A DNA stretch of 41,906 nucleotides, taken from positions 1-41,906 of the forward strand of contig JAQUVQ010000022.1 in the NCBI GenBank assembly GCA_028693285.1, in the 5' to 3' direction. Below are positions 15,210 to 21,903 of the stretch, piece after piece. Both the position numbers and the translations under genes were made by a program. Below the pieces are notes generated by a model. That model ran no database searches. It had not been told where the DNA came from and worked only from the letters and a program-made list of their open reading frames with translations. This DNA is from Smithellaceae bacterium (GTDB lineage Bacteria; Desulfobacterota; Syntrophia; Syntrophales; Smithellaceae). How positions within the stretch are numbered: the stretch's first letter is position 1; every line of letters starts with the position of its first letter.

Positions 15210-15653
15210 ATGAAGAAAATAATGATGGCTTTGATGACGCTTCTTTTGATGGCGTCGTTTTTACCGGCGGGTCATGCGGCGGATCCGTCGATTGCCGGCG
15301 TATGGTCTGTGCCGATACTGAAGGGCAAGGACAAAGGCAAGGAACGGTCCCAGGTTGAAATCTTTGAAAAAGACGGGGTTTACTACGGCAAAATTGTAAA
15401 ACTGACATCTGTACCCGAAAACGCGCTGTGCACCAAATGCAAGAAGGAAAGAAAAGACAAGCCGCTGATGGGGATGCTGATTTTATGGAACCTGAAAAAA
15501 GAAGCCGGCCGGTACGTTGAAGGAAAAATATATGACGTCGAGGCGGGGAAGGAATATAAGTGCAGCATCGCGCAAATCACCCCGGACCGGCTGAAAATTA
15601 CGGCCAGTTTGCTTTTCCTGAGCGAAAGCCACTACTGGACAAGGGTAAAGTAG
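15210..15653 (+). CDS. DUF2147-like secreted protein
   Basis: A 147-residue periplasmic protein with a Sec signal peptide (MKKIMMALMTLLLMASF, cleavage likely after GHAA or nearby). The mature part follows the DUF2147 pattern: GVWSVP, a charged segment, VEIFEKDGVYYGKIVKL, a Cys-x2-Cys insertion (CTKC), GMLILWNLKK, and a closing beta-strand ending YWTRVK. The family is a small beta-barrel-like exported domain of unknown function. A third Cys (YKCSIA) is also present. It has its own promoter and a GAGGAGG RBS. Confidence 0.8.
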   Translation: MKKIMMALMTLLLMASFLPAGHAADPSIAGVWSVPILKGKDKGKERSQVEIFEKDGVYYGKIVKLTSVPENALCTKCKKERKDKPLMGMLILWNLKKEAGRYVEGKIYDVEAGKEYKCSIAQITPDRLKITASLLFLSESHYWTRVK

Positions 15654-15757
15654 GCAGGTGAACGCAGAAGAGGAAAAACCGGCCCGCCGCCGGATTTCCC
15701 CTTTCCGCCGCGCCGGAAGACAGGGAGATTTGAAGCGGGCCGGGGGTTAAATTTCGA

Positions 15758-15786
15758 TTGACAGATGCAAAAGGCTTTCCTATAGT
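15758..15786 (+). promoter_or_regulatory. Strong sigma70-type promoter for the thioredoxin-like secreted gene
   Basis: TTGACA (15758-15763), 17-bp spacer, TATAGT (15781-15786): the best promoter in the window, with perfect -35, five of six at -10 and ideal spacing. The start codon at 15835 follows AAAGGAGGG. Confidence 0.75.
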
Positions 15787-15834
15787 CGTCGCCAATGAAA
15801 AACAGTTTCTATCCAATTTAAAGGAGGGTTAGGT

Positions 15835-16383
15835 ATGAATCGATCTTTTTTACGCAAGAGTCTTGTTGTGGCCGGATGTGCAGTGATTGCTTTTGTTCTC
15901 AGTACGGGATTGGGGCTTGCGGCTACGGTCGGCCAGGAATTGTCCAATCCTCAGATCAGGGATGCCAATGACAAGCCCGCAAGCATTCCGGATTTCGGGA
16001 CGCACGTGATTACGGTAACCTATGCCGACTCGAGCGCAGGGGACTACGGAGACCCCATGAACGATGCGACGAAGGCAAAAAATTACAGCAAGGCGTCTTA
16101 CCGTGGAATCGGCGTTGCCAACATGAAGGATTCCAACGCGCCCAATTTTTTGATTCGAAAAATCGTCCGGGGCAAAATTGAAAAATATAAAAGCGTCATC
16201 CTGACCGATCCGGACCTGACGCTGGCCAAGACGTGGAACCTCGGCAACTGCAAAGGCAAGTCCGTGTTTGTTTTGATCGGCAAGGACAAGAAGCTCAAAT
16301 ACATCCGCTACACCGACAAAAGCAACCCCTGGACCAAGGCGGACATCGACAACGTTCTGAAAATGATGGACGGTTTGATGTAG
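15835..16383 (+). CDS. Secreted thioredoxin-fold protein (YtfJ-like)
   Basis: A 182-residue exported protein with an uncleaved-looking n-region, a hydrophobic core and likely cleavage after LGLAA. The mature part begins VGQELSNPQIRD and later has ANFLIRKIVRG, a strand with LTDPDLTLAKTWNLG, and FVLIGKDKKLKYI, which is the layout of peroxiredoxin/TlpA-like folds and resembles YtfJ-family proteins. The CxxC motif of thioredoxins is absent; the only mature Cys is in LGNCKGK. It therefore is unlikely to be a dithiol oxidoreductase. Strong promoter, strong RBS and an efficient terminator suggest a highly expressed single gene. Confidence 0.6.
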   Translation: MNRSFLRKSLVVAGCAVIAFVLSTGLGLAATVGQELSNPQIRDANDKPASIPDFGTHVITVTYADSSAGDYGDPMNDATKAKNYSKASYRGIGVANMKDSNAPNFLIRKIVRGKIEKYKSVILTDPDLTLAKTWNLGNCKGKSVFVLIGKDKKLKYIRYTDKSNPWTKADIDNVLKMMDGLM

Positions 16384-16412
16384 AATCAATAAGGTTTTTC
16401 GACCGGTTTTGA

Positions 16413-16455
16413 AAAACCCCCAGTCGTCATCGCGTGGCGGCTGAGGGTTTTTTTT
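16413..16455. terminator. Bidirectional Rho-independent terminator
   Basis: A GC-rich hairpin (left arm CCCCAGTCGTC, right arm GGCGGCTGAGGG, with one mismatch and two wobble pairs) is flanked by five A on the left and eight or nine T on the right. It lies between the convergent thioredoxin-like gene and the potassium channel gene and can serve both. Confidence 0.85.
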
Positions 16456-16521
16456 ATGGTCTGTTCCCCGGCCGAGCAATCCATGGCGCGCCGGATGAAA
16501 ACGCGCGGGGTCAGCTGAAGA

Positions 16522-18219
16522 TCAGGCGGGAAATTTACCCAGAAAGGAGCTTTCCGCATCGTAGGTGCCGATGAGGATGAGTTCATCGTCCTTGTCGATG
16601 GCATGCGACGGCTTCGGATTGATGACGGTTTCGCCCCTGTGCTGAATGGCGACCACGGTGCACCCGGTTTTTTCACGAATGCCGGACTGCGCCAGCGCCT
16701 TCCCGATCAGGGACCTGGGCGCCGGCAGGTGGAAGAAATTCAGCCCCTCCGCCAGAAACATCGTTTCCTCATTCATTAGAAAATTGAAGATGGCGTTGGC
16801 GCCGAGCGAGGCGTAGGACATGACGAAGTCCGCCCCTGCGCGGTGCAGCGTGGAGACGTTGCGGTCCTCGCTGGCGCGGCTCAGGATCTGCATGTCCGGC
16901 CGAAGGCTTCTCAGGTACTTGGTGAGATAAATGTTGGTGGCGTCGTCGTGCGAAGTGATGAGCGCCGCGGGGGCTTTTTCAAACCAGGCCTTCTGCAGGG
17001 TGTGAATGTCCGCCGCGTCCCCGAAAACAAAATGCCCGTCCTCCTCGCTTCGCTTTTTGGCCCGTTCGATAATCAGGTAGGGGATGTCCGCCTTTTGAAA
17101 GCGCAGGGCGATGGCATGGCCGACGCGTCCTCCGCCGACAATGATGACCGGATCGCCCGCCACCTTGCAGATCTGGTAGAAGGAATACACCTCATCGTAG
17201 GCCGCGACGGCGGCTTCCGTGCCGGCGAACACCAGAACGCTGGTGCGGTCGATCGTCGTCTCCGGTCCGGGAATCATGAAAGTGCCCCGCTCCCAGATGC
17301 CCACTACCGTCAGGCCGAAGGTTTCGCGGATTCCGCTTTCGGCCAGGGTCTTGCCGACCAGCGGCGTGCCGATCACCGGCGCCTGCGCGATCACGAGCTG
17401 ATCGTAGCGGCCGATCATGTTGGATTTGCAGTCACCCGCGATGGTCCAGGCCGCCAGCGATCCTCCCAGCAGATCGTGAAGCTGCAGAACGCGCGAACTT
17501 CCCGCCAGTTGAAGGATGTCCACGGAATGGGGAGACTCCGACGTGGTGACAATCGGCAGATGCTCGAAGTCTTCCCGCAGCGTGAGGGTGATGTTGGTGT
17601 TCATCTGATCGCTGTTGGTGGCCACGACCAGCGCGGCGTTCTGGGCGCGCAGCCGAAAGTAGGTTTTGGGATCGTCGATGTCGCCGACGGCGACGCGGAT
17701 GTTTTTGTCGTAGAGCTGAATCGCCCGCTGCAGTTCATCCACGACGACGACATAGTCCTTCTTGTGGCTCACCAGCTTCTCGATCAGGTCGGCGGTCACC
17801 GGGTCATAATGCGTGATGATTACGTGGTTGCGGGTATCCGGCGGAAGCTCCCGGGGTGCGCGGCTTCGCGCCTGCGCCTCCATCCAGGGGGCGAAAAAGA
17901 ACTTGATGAAGACAAAGGGAAGAAGGATCAGCAGCAGAATCACGCCGGAAAGAAGCACCAGGACGGAAAAGGCCCGGCCGATGTCGCTGGTGAAGGTGAT
18001 GTCTCCGAACCCCAGCGTGGACATGACCACCATCGTCCAGTAGAAGCCGGTCATCCAGGAATGCTTCTGGCCCTCCAGCGCCATGAGATAGTGAAAGACA
18101 ATGCTGTAGGCGGTAATCAGCACGATGATGACCAGGAGGTATTTTGCCAAAAGGCCGATATTGGCCTTGACGATTTTGCTTCCGGAGATGGTGCTGATAA
18201 TAGCCGACAAAAATTTCAT
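16522..18219 (-). CDS. Potassium channel protein with two RCK (TrkA-N/TrkA-C) modules
   Basis: A 565-residue inner-membrane ion channel with cytosolic regulatory domains. Two transmembrane helices (about 24-46 and 83-106) flank a pore loop with the selectivity filter TLGFGD at 68-73. After the membrane part come two tandem RCK units: first Rossmann domain from about 130 (NHVIITHYD) with a TrkA-C domain, second from about 345 with IIVGGGRVGHAIAL and a closing TrkA-C domain. RCK domains bind nucleotide or cation ligands that gate the pore. Filter GFGD replaces the common GYGD. The ATG at 18219 is taken because it starts the helix-preceding segment; a promoter lies directly upstream. Confidence 0.88.
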   Translation of the reverse strand: MKFLSAIISTISGSKIVKANIGLLAKYLLVIIVLITAYSIVFHYLMALEGQKHSWMTGFYWTMVVMSTLGFGDITFTSDIGRAFSVLVLLSGVILLLILLPFVFIKFFFAPWMEAQARSRAPRELPPDTRNHVIITHYDPVTADLIEKLVSHKKDYVVVVDELQRAIQLYDKNIRVAVGDIDDPKTYFRLRAQNAALVVATNSDQMNTNITLTLREDFEHLPIVTTSESPHSVDILQLAGSSRVLQLHDLLGGSLAAWTIAGDCKSNMIGRYDQLVIAQAPVIGTPLVGKTLAESGIRETFGLTVVGIWERGTFMIPGPETTIDRTSVLVFAGTEAAVAAYDEVYSFYQICKVAGDPVIIVGGGRVGHAIALRFQKADIPYLIIERAKKRSEEDGHFVFGDAADIHTLQKAWFEKAPAALITSHDDATNIYLTKYLRSLRPDMQILSRASEDRNVSTLHRAGADFVMSYASLGANAIFNFLMNEETMFLAEGLNFFHLPAPRSLIGKALAQSGIREKTGCTVVAIQHRGETVINPKPSHAIDKDDELILIGTYDAESSFLGKFPA

Positions 18220-18253
18220 GAAAGACGCCTTTGAATTCTTCGCTGATGGCTGC

Positions 18254-18282
18254 AGTATATGAAGCGCCGCGGGGCCTGTCAA
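18254..18282 (-). promoter_or_regulatory. Sigma70-type promoter for the potassium channel gene
   Basis: Minus strand: perfect TTGACA (18277-18282), 17-bp spacer, TATACT (18254-18259). It places transcription start about 30 bp before the ATG at 18219, which supports that start over the longer frame. Confidence 0.72.
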
Positions 18283-18323
18283 TCAAAATCAGGCCGCTTC
18301 TGAAGCGCCGAGCGGCGGATCAT

Positions 18324-19229
18324 CTATGGTTTGATGATGCTGTGCAGCGCTTCGTCGATCTCCGGATAGGAAAAGCGAAACCCTGCATCCAGCAGGCGGC
18401 GGGGGATGACCCGCTGGCCTTTGAGCAGCACCGAGCCGAACTCGCCCAGAATAATTTCAATCATGAAGCCGGGGGCGGGCAGGAAGGAGGGGCGGTGCAG
18501 AACGCGGCCGATCGCGTTTCCCAGTTCCCGGTTTCTTACGGGCTGGGGCGCGCACAGGTTCACCGCGCCGGAGATTTCCGGATGCCCAATGAGAAAGAGA
18601 AATGCGGCCGTGAGGTCCTGCAGGTGCACCCATGAAAACCACTGGCGTCCCGAACCCAGCGGGCCTCCCAGGAAGAACTTGAACAGAGGGATCATCTGAC
18701 CCAGCGCGCCTCCGTTGGGGCCGAGCACGATGCCGAAGCGGGTGATGACCACGCGCGCGCCTTTTTCTTTGGCGCGCATGGCCTCGGCTTCCCAGTCGGA
18801 AGCCAGACGGGCCAGAAAGTCGCCGCCCGCCGGGGAGGATTCGGTGAGCTCCTCGTCTTCATGAAACCCGTAATACCCGACCGCCGAAGTGCTGAAAAAC
18901 AAAACGCGGGAGGCGTCCGCGGGGAGCGCTTCCACCAGATGCCGGGTGGTGTCGAGGCGGCTGTCGCGGAGAATTTTTTTCTGCTCGTCCGTCCAGCGGC
19001 TGAAGATGGAGGCGCCCGCCAGGTTGACGATGATCTCATAATCCCTTACGGCGTCCTGCCATTTTCCCCGAACGTTGGGATCGCCGACCAGGTAGGTTAG
19101 GCCCGGAATTTTCAATTCCCGGCCGGTGAGCGACTGCGTAAGGACGCAGACATTGTGCCCCTTGTCTATGAGCTTTTTCGTCAGATAGGTGCCGACAAAA
19201 CCGGTTCCCCCCGTCATGAAAACTTTCAT
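18324..19229 (-). CDS. TIGR01777-family NAD-dependent epimerase/dehydratase-like protein (YfcH-like)
   Basis: A 301-residue extended short-chain dehydrogenase-like protein (SDR39U1/YfcH group). The N-terminal dinucleotide loop TGGTGFVG is at 6-13, NLAGASIFSRW follows, and a VGYYG segment holds the Tyr expected in the active site. The C terminus (RRLLDAGFRFSYPEIDEAL) is the DUF1731 tail that marks this family. Physiological substrate is unknown. GGAGGG lies 8 nt upstream of the ATG. The FMN split-barrel gene is 258 bp upstream, separated by REP-like repeats. Confidence 0.87.
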   Translation of the reverse strand: MKVFMTGGTGFVGTYLTKKLIDKGHNVCVLTQSLTGRELKIPGLTYLVGDPNVRGKWQDAVRDYEIIVNLAGASIFSRWTDEQKKILRDSRLDTTRHLVEALPADASRVLFFSTSAVGYYGFHEDEELTESSPAGGDFLARLASDWEAEAMRAKEKGARVVITRFGIVLGPNGGALGQMIPLFKFFLGGPLGSGRQWFSWVHLQDLTAAFLFLIGHPEISGAVNLCAPQPVRNRELGNAIGRVLHRPSFLPAPGFMIEIILGEFGSVLLKGQRVIPRRLLDAGFRFSYPEIDEALHSIIKP

Positions 19230-19322
19230 GGTTCAACCCTCCGTTTTAAGATCACCCGTCGAATCCTGATTTGCACAACCTGTTTTTCGTCATTTCTACA
19301 AAAATAGGATCAAGGCAAAGCT

Positions 19323-19430
19323 TTCAGGCGCACCTAACAACCTGAAGGTCACACGAGGTGCGCTCTACATAAAAAAAGACGTAGTGCGGGTCTTTAGACC
19401 CGCGAATGACTTTGGCGCACCGCACAGAAT
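19323..19430. repeat. REP-like cluster of inverted repeats
   Basis: Within a 258-bp intergenic region: GCGCACCT (19328-19335) pairs with AGGTGCGC (19356-19363); TTCAGG (19323-19328) pairs with CCTGAA (19341-19346), an alternative stem; GCGGGTC (19386-19392) and GACCCGC (19397-19403) form a perfect hairpin with a 4-nt loop; a further GGCGCACC occurs near 19423. A run of seven A separates the two halves. Copy number elsewhere in the genome cannot be seen here. Confidence 0.5.
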
Positions 19431-19487
19431 CCGGCGTTTTCCTCCCGACCTTTACCAACCCATCCGGCCCGGGGAGACAAGACGCCC

Positions 19488-19871
19488 TCACCGGCCGTCG
19501 CCAATCAAAGGCAGCACCTTGTCGATGGTAAAGTAAATCAGGAATTTCTCTTCGGCTGGATCCTTGCCTTCCACTTCCCTGTGTTTTCTCCTGCGGATTT
19601 CGCCGATGAGCGGCGAGTCTTTTTCTTCCTTGATTTTGGTCAGATACAGCCGTTTGCCTTCGTAGGAGCCATCCTCCTTGAAAAGATAGACCGCGGAAGG
19701 ATTGGTCAGCAGGTTGGCGCGGGTGAGCCGGTTGCGGGCGATAAAAGCCACGGTCCGGTCATCCATGAAGTGAGGACGCCCGTAAATGGCCGCGTTCACT
19801 TTTCCCCCGGCATCGGAAGTGGAAAGAACGCCGACCCCCCGGGCGTTTTCAAAATATTCGTCAAGCCGCAT
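19488..19871 (-). CDS. Pyridoxamine 5'-phosphate oxidase-fold (FMN split-barrel) protein
   Basis: A 127-residue small flavin-binding split-barrel protein. The opening EYFENARGVGVLSTSDAGGKVNAAIYGRPHFMDD and FIARNRLTRANLLTNPSAVYLFKED are typical of this fold, where the Arg/Thr segment contacts FMN phosphate. It is too short to be a biosynthetic PdxH and is probably a general FMN or haem-binding reductase. The RBS GGAGG lies 4 nt before the ATG. The lipocalin gene diverges from it with a 71-bp gap. Confidence 0.8.
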   Translation of the reverse strand: MRLDEYFENARGVGVLSTSDAGGKVNAAIYGRPHFMDDRTVAFIARNRLTRANLLTNPSAVYLFKEDGSYEGKRLYLTKIKEEKDSPLIGEIRRRKHREVEGKDPAEEKFLIYFTIDKVLPLIGDGR

Positions 19872-19942
19872 GATTCCTCCTTTGATTTTATCCGGTTTTA
19901 AAGTAAATTAAGCCATTCGAAGCGGAATGTAAAGGCGCGAAA

Positions 19943-20461
19943 ATGAAAAAAATACTTTTGCTTATTGTCCTGCTCTTGACCGGGTGCGCCGGTCTGCCCC
20001 CGGGCGTGACGCCTGTGGAAGGTTTCCAGTTGGAGAGATACCTGGGCAAGTGGTATGAAATCGCGCGGCTGGATCATTCCTTTGAAAGGGGGCTTTCATC
20101 CGTTTCGGCAGAGTACAGCCTGCGGTCCGACGGCGGCGTGCAGGTGGTGAACCGGGGCTATGCGGCAGGAGATGGCAGGTGGAAAGAAGCCGAGGGCCGG
20201 GCGTATTTCGTGAACCGTTCCGATCAGGGGTTTTTGAAAGTATCCTTCTTTGGCCCGTTTTACGGGTCTTACGTGATTATGGAATTGGATAGGAAGAACT
20301 ACGGCTGGGCGCTGGTATGCGGCCCCGACCGCTCCTATCTGTGGATTCTTGCGCGAAGCGGGACGCTGGAGGAAGAAACGAGGAATCGTTTGATTGCCAA
20401 AGCCGCGGCGCTGGGGTTTGAGACGGATCGGTTGATTTTTGTGCGGCACAACCAAAAATAA
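19943..20461 (+). CDS. blc: Outer-membrane lipoprotein of the lipocalin family (Blc-like)
   Basis: A 172-residue lipocalin lipoprotein. The signal peptide ends in the lipobox LLTGC. The first lipocalin motif, YLGKWYEIARLDHSFERG, is intact, and later segments VNRGY, SFFGPFYGSYVIMEL and YGWALVCGPDRSYLWILAR match bacterial Blc. The mature residue after the Cys is Ala, compatible with outer-membrane sorting. Blc proteins bind lysophospholipids or fatty acids and are linked to membrane stress. The iron-sulfur flavoprotein gene begins 12 bp after the stop, so the two are probably co-transcribed. Confidence 0.9.
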   Translation: MKKILLLIVLLLTGCAGLPPGVTPVEGFQLERYLGKWYEIARLDHSFERGLSSVSAEYSLRSDGGVQVVNRGYAAGDGRWKEAEGRAYFVNRSDQGFLKVSFFGPFYGSYVIMELDRKNYGWALVCGPDRSYLWILARSGTLEEETRNRLIAKAAALGFETDRLIFVRHNQK

Positions 20462-20473
20462 ACGAGGAGAAGC

Positions 20474-21118
20474 ATGATGGCCCTTCATATTTTAGGAATC
20501 TCCGGCTCCCCGGTAAAAAAAGGCAATGTGGGAACCTTTTTGAACCTCGCCCTGGAATGCTTGCCCCAAAAAGAAACAAAACGGGAAGTGATTCATCTCT
20601 CCGGTTTGAAAATTCAGGATTGCATCCACTGTAATTTCTGCCTGACCAAACAAATGCCGGGTAAATATTGTTCCCTTAAAGATGATGCACAGGTTGTTTT
20701 TGAAAAAGCCGAAGCGTCGGACATCCTCGTGCTGGCGAGCCCCGTGTATTTCATGCGGTCGTCCGCGCGGATGGCCGCGCTGCTGGACCGGTTCCGCGTG
20801 TTTGTCTTCGGAAACCTGACGGGCGGAAAAATGAAAAACAAAATCGGCGTGAGCATGGCCGTCTCCTGGCTGCGCAACGGCGGCCTGGAGACCACGCACC
20901 TCGCGCACATCCTGGAGTTTCTGACGCTGGAGATGATACCGGCCAGCGTCCATCAGGGCATAAGCCCTCTGGGCGCGTCGGCCTGCGCAAGCTCCTACGG
21001 TTCCGGCAAATTCGATCCGAACGTCAAGCTTGGCATCGAAAACGACGAGGCAGGCCTGCAATCGGCAAAGCTGATTCTGCGGCGGGCCGTCGAACTGGCC
21101 CGGCTGGTGAGCAAATAA
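20474..21118 (+). CDS. Iron-sulfur flavoprotein / NADPH-dependent FMN reductase family
   Basis: A 214-residue flavodoxin-fold protein. The N terminus has the FMN phosphate loop GISGSPVKKGNVG. A compact Cys cluster C50-x2-C53-x2-C56-x9-C66 follows, close to the pattern that binds a [4Fe-4S] cluster in the archaeal and anaerobe iron-sulfur flavoproteins. The second FMN loop is LASPVYFMRSSARMAALLDRF. Such proteins move electrons between ferredoxin or NAD(P)H and small acceptors, often in oxygen or peroxide detoxification in anaerobes. GAGGAGAAG precedes the ATG. It probably forms an operon with the lipocalin. Confidence 0.85.
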   Translation: MMALHILGISGSPVKKGNVGTFLNLALECLPQKETKREVIHLSGLKIQDCIHCNFCLTKQMPGKYCSLKDDAQVVFEKAEASDILVLASPVYFMRSSARMAALLDRFRVFVFGNLTGGKMKNKIGVSMAVSWLRNGGLETTHLAHILEFLTLEMIPASVHQGISPLGASACASSYGSGKFDPNVKLGIENDEAGLQSAKLILRRAVELARLVSK

Positions 21119-21288
21119 TCCAGGATCAATGTTGCGAAAATTTTCCCTGAGCGAAAATAAGTAAAAACAACTAAACCATAGCTTCCTGTAATCCTTAGAG
21201 CTGACTAACTGTTACCACTATTGGCTCGTAGGTGAAAGTTTATATTGTCTTTTGCTTCGGCCTTTAGTCTTCCGTCTAAATAACTGTC

Positions 21289-21843
21289 TTATGTTTTCTC
21301 GAAGTGATGGTAATCCTTGGGCTGTTCGAAATTTCCGCCCCAGTGCCAGCCACGCCGGAGAAATTCCTGGACAATGGGGTGTGAGGCAAAAAAGGCGCCC
21401 CTGTCTTTGGGGCGATAGACGGCGCCTTCGGGTGCGATCAGGCCCGTGGGGTATATCACCGGATTCTGGAAAGGGTTGATGTCCACCGCGCGGCCGAAAG
21501 AATGCAGAGACAGTTTGTTGGTGTCGGCGATGACGCGGAAGTTGAAGGAAGAAGAATTGTTGTCCGCCATCGAGGCTTCGTCGTCCCACTTGTACGCGAC
21601 AATGGGGATAACTTTGCCGATGGGTAATTTCAGCTTCTCGATCAGTAGAAAGATTTCATAAACGTCGTCTTCGAGGCGCCCGTCCACGAGGATCTGGCCT
21701 TGGTGGCGTTGTCCGTCAAAGGAATAATACAGGACGTCGATCATGGACAGGGAATCGATCACTTCCATGGGCGCCGTAGTGCCTTCAATAGCTTCTGCAA
21801 AGCTCATGGCGCTGTCGATGATGACTTGGTTTTGGTCGTTCAT
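21289..21843 (-). CDS. M15-family D-Ala-D-Ala carboxypeptidase-like peptidase
   Basis: A 184-residue zinc peptidase of the M15 fold. The metal-binding signatures are SLHSFGRAVDINP (His and Asp ligands) and the C-terminal GWHWGG...DYHHFEK (third His). The segment LPTGLIAPEGA-like in between matches M15C endolysin/peptidase layouts. Members cut peptidoglycan cross-link or stem peptides. No signal peptide is apparent with the ATG at 21843, which is favoured by AAGGA 7 nt upstream; a longer frame from 21900 begins with a hydrophobic Cys-containing stretch that could be exported, so the start is the main uncertainty. It follows the glycosyltransferase fusion gene by 60 bp. Confidence 0.8.
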   Translation of the reverse strand: MNDQNQVIIDSAMSFAEAIEGTTAPMEVIDSLSMIDVLYYSFDGQRHQGQILVDGRLEDDVYEIFLLIEKLKLPIGKVIPIVAYKWDDEASMADNNSSSFNFRVIADTNKLSLHSFGRAVDINPFQNPVIYPTGLIAPEGAVYRPKDRGAFFASHPIVQEFLRRGWHWGGNFEQPKDYHHFEKT

Positions 21844-21903
21844 AAAAAATCCTTGTTTTGTGCAAACGGCCGCGGCCACACATGCGGGCGGCAGGACCAT
21901 TCC

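Noticed and set aside
15675..15715. Terminator after the DUF2147-like gene
   Set aside because: A GGAAA...CCGG/CCGG...TTTCC stem can be drawn but has a bulge and a mismatch and is not followed by a T-run.
16843..18234. A 463-codon open frame on plus, opposite the potassium channel
   Set aside because: Antisense shadow; the minus-strand frame has a promoter, membrane helices and RCK motifs.
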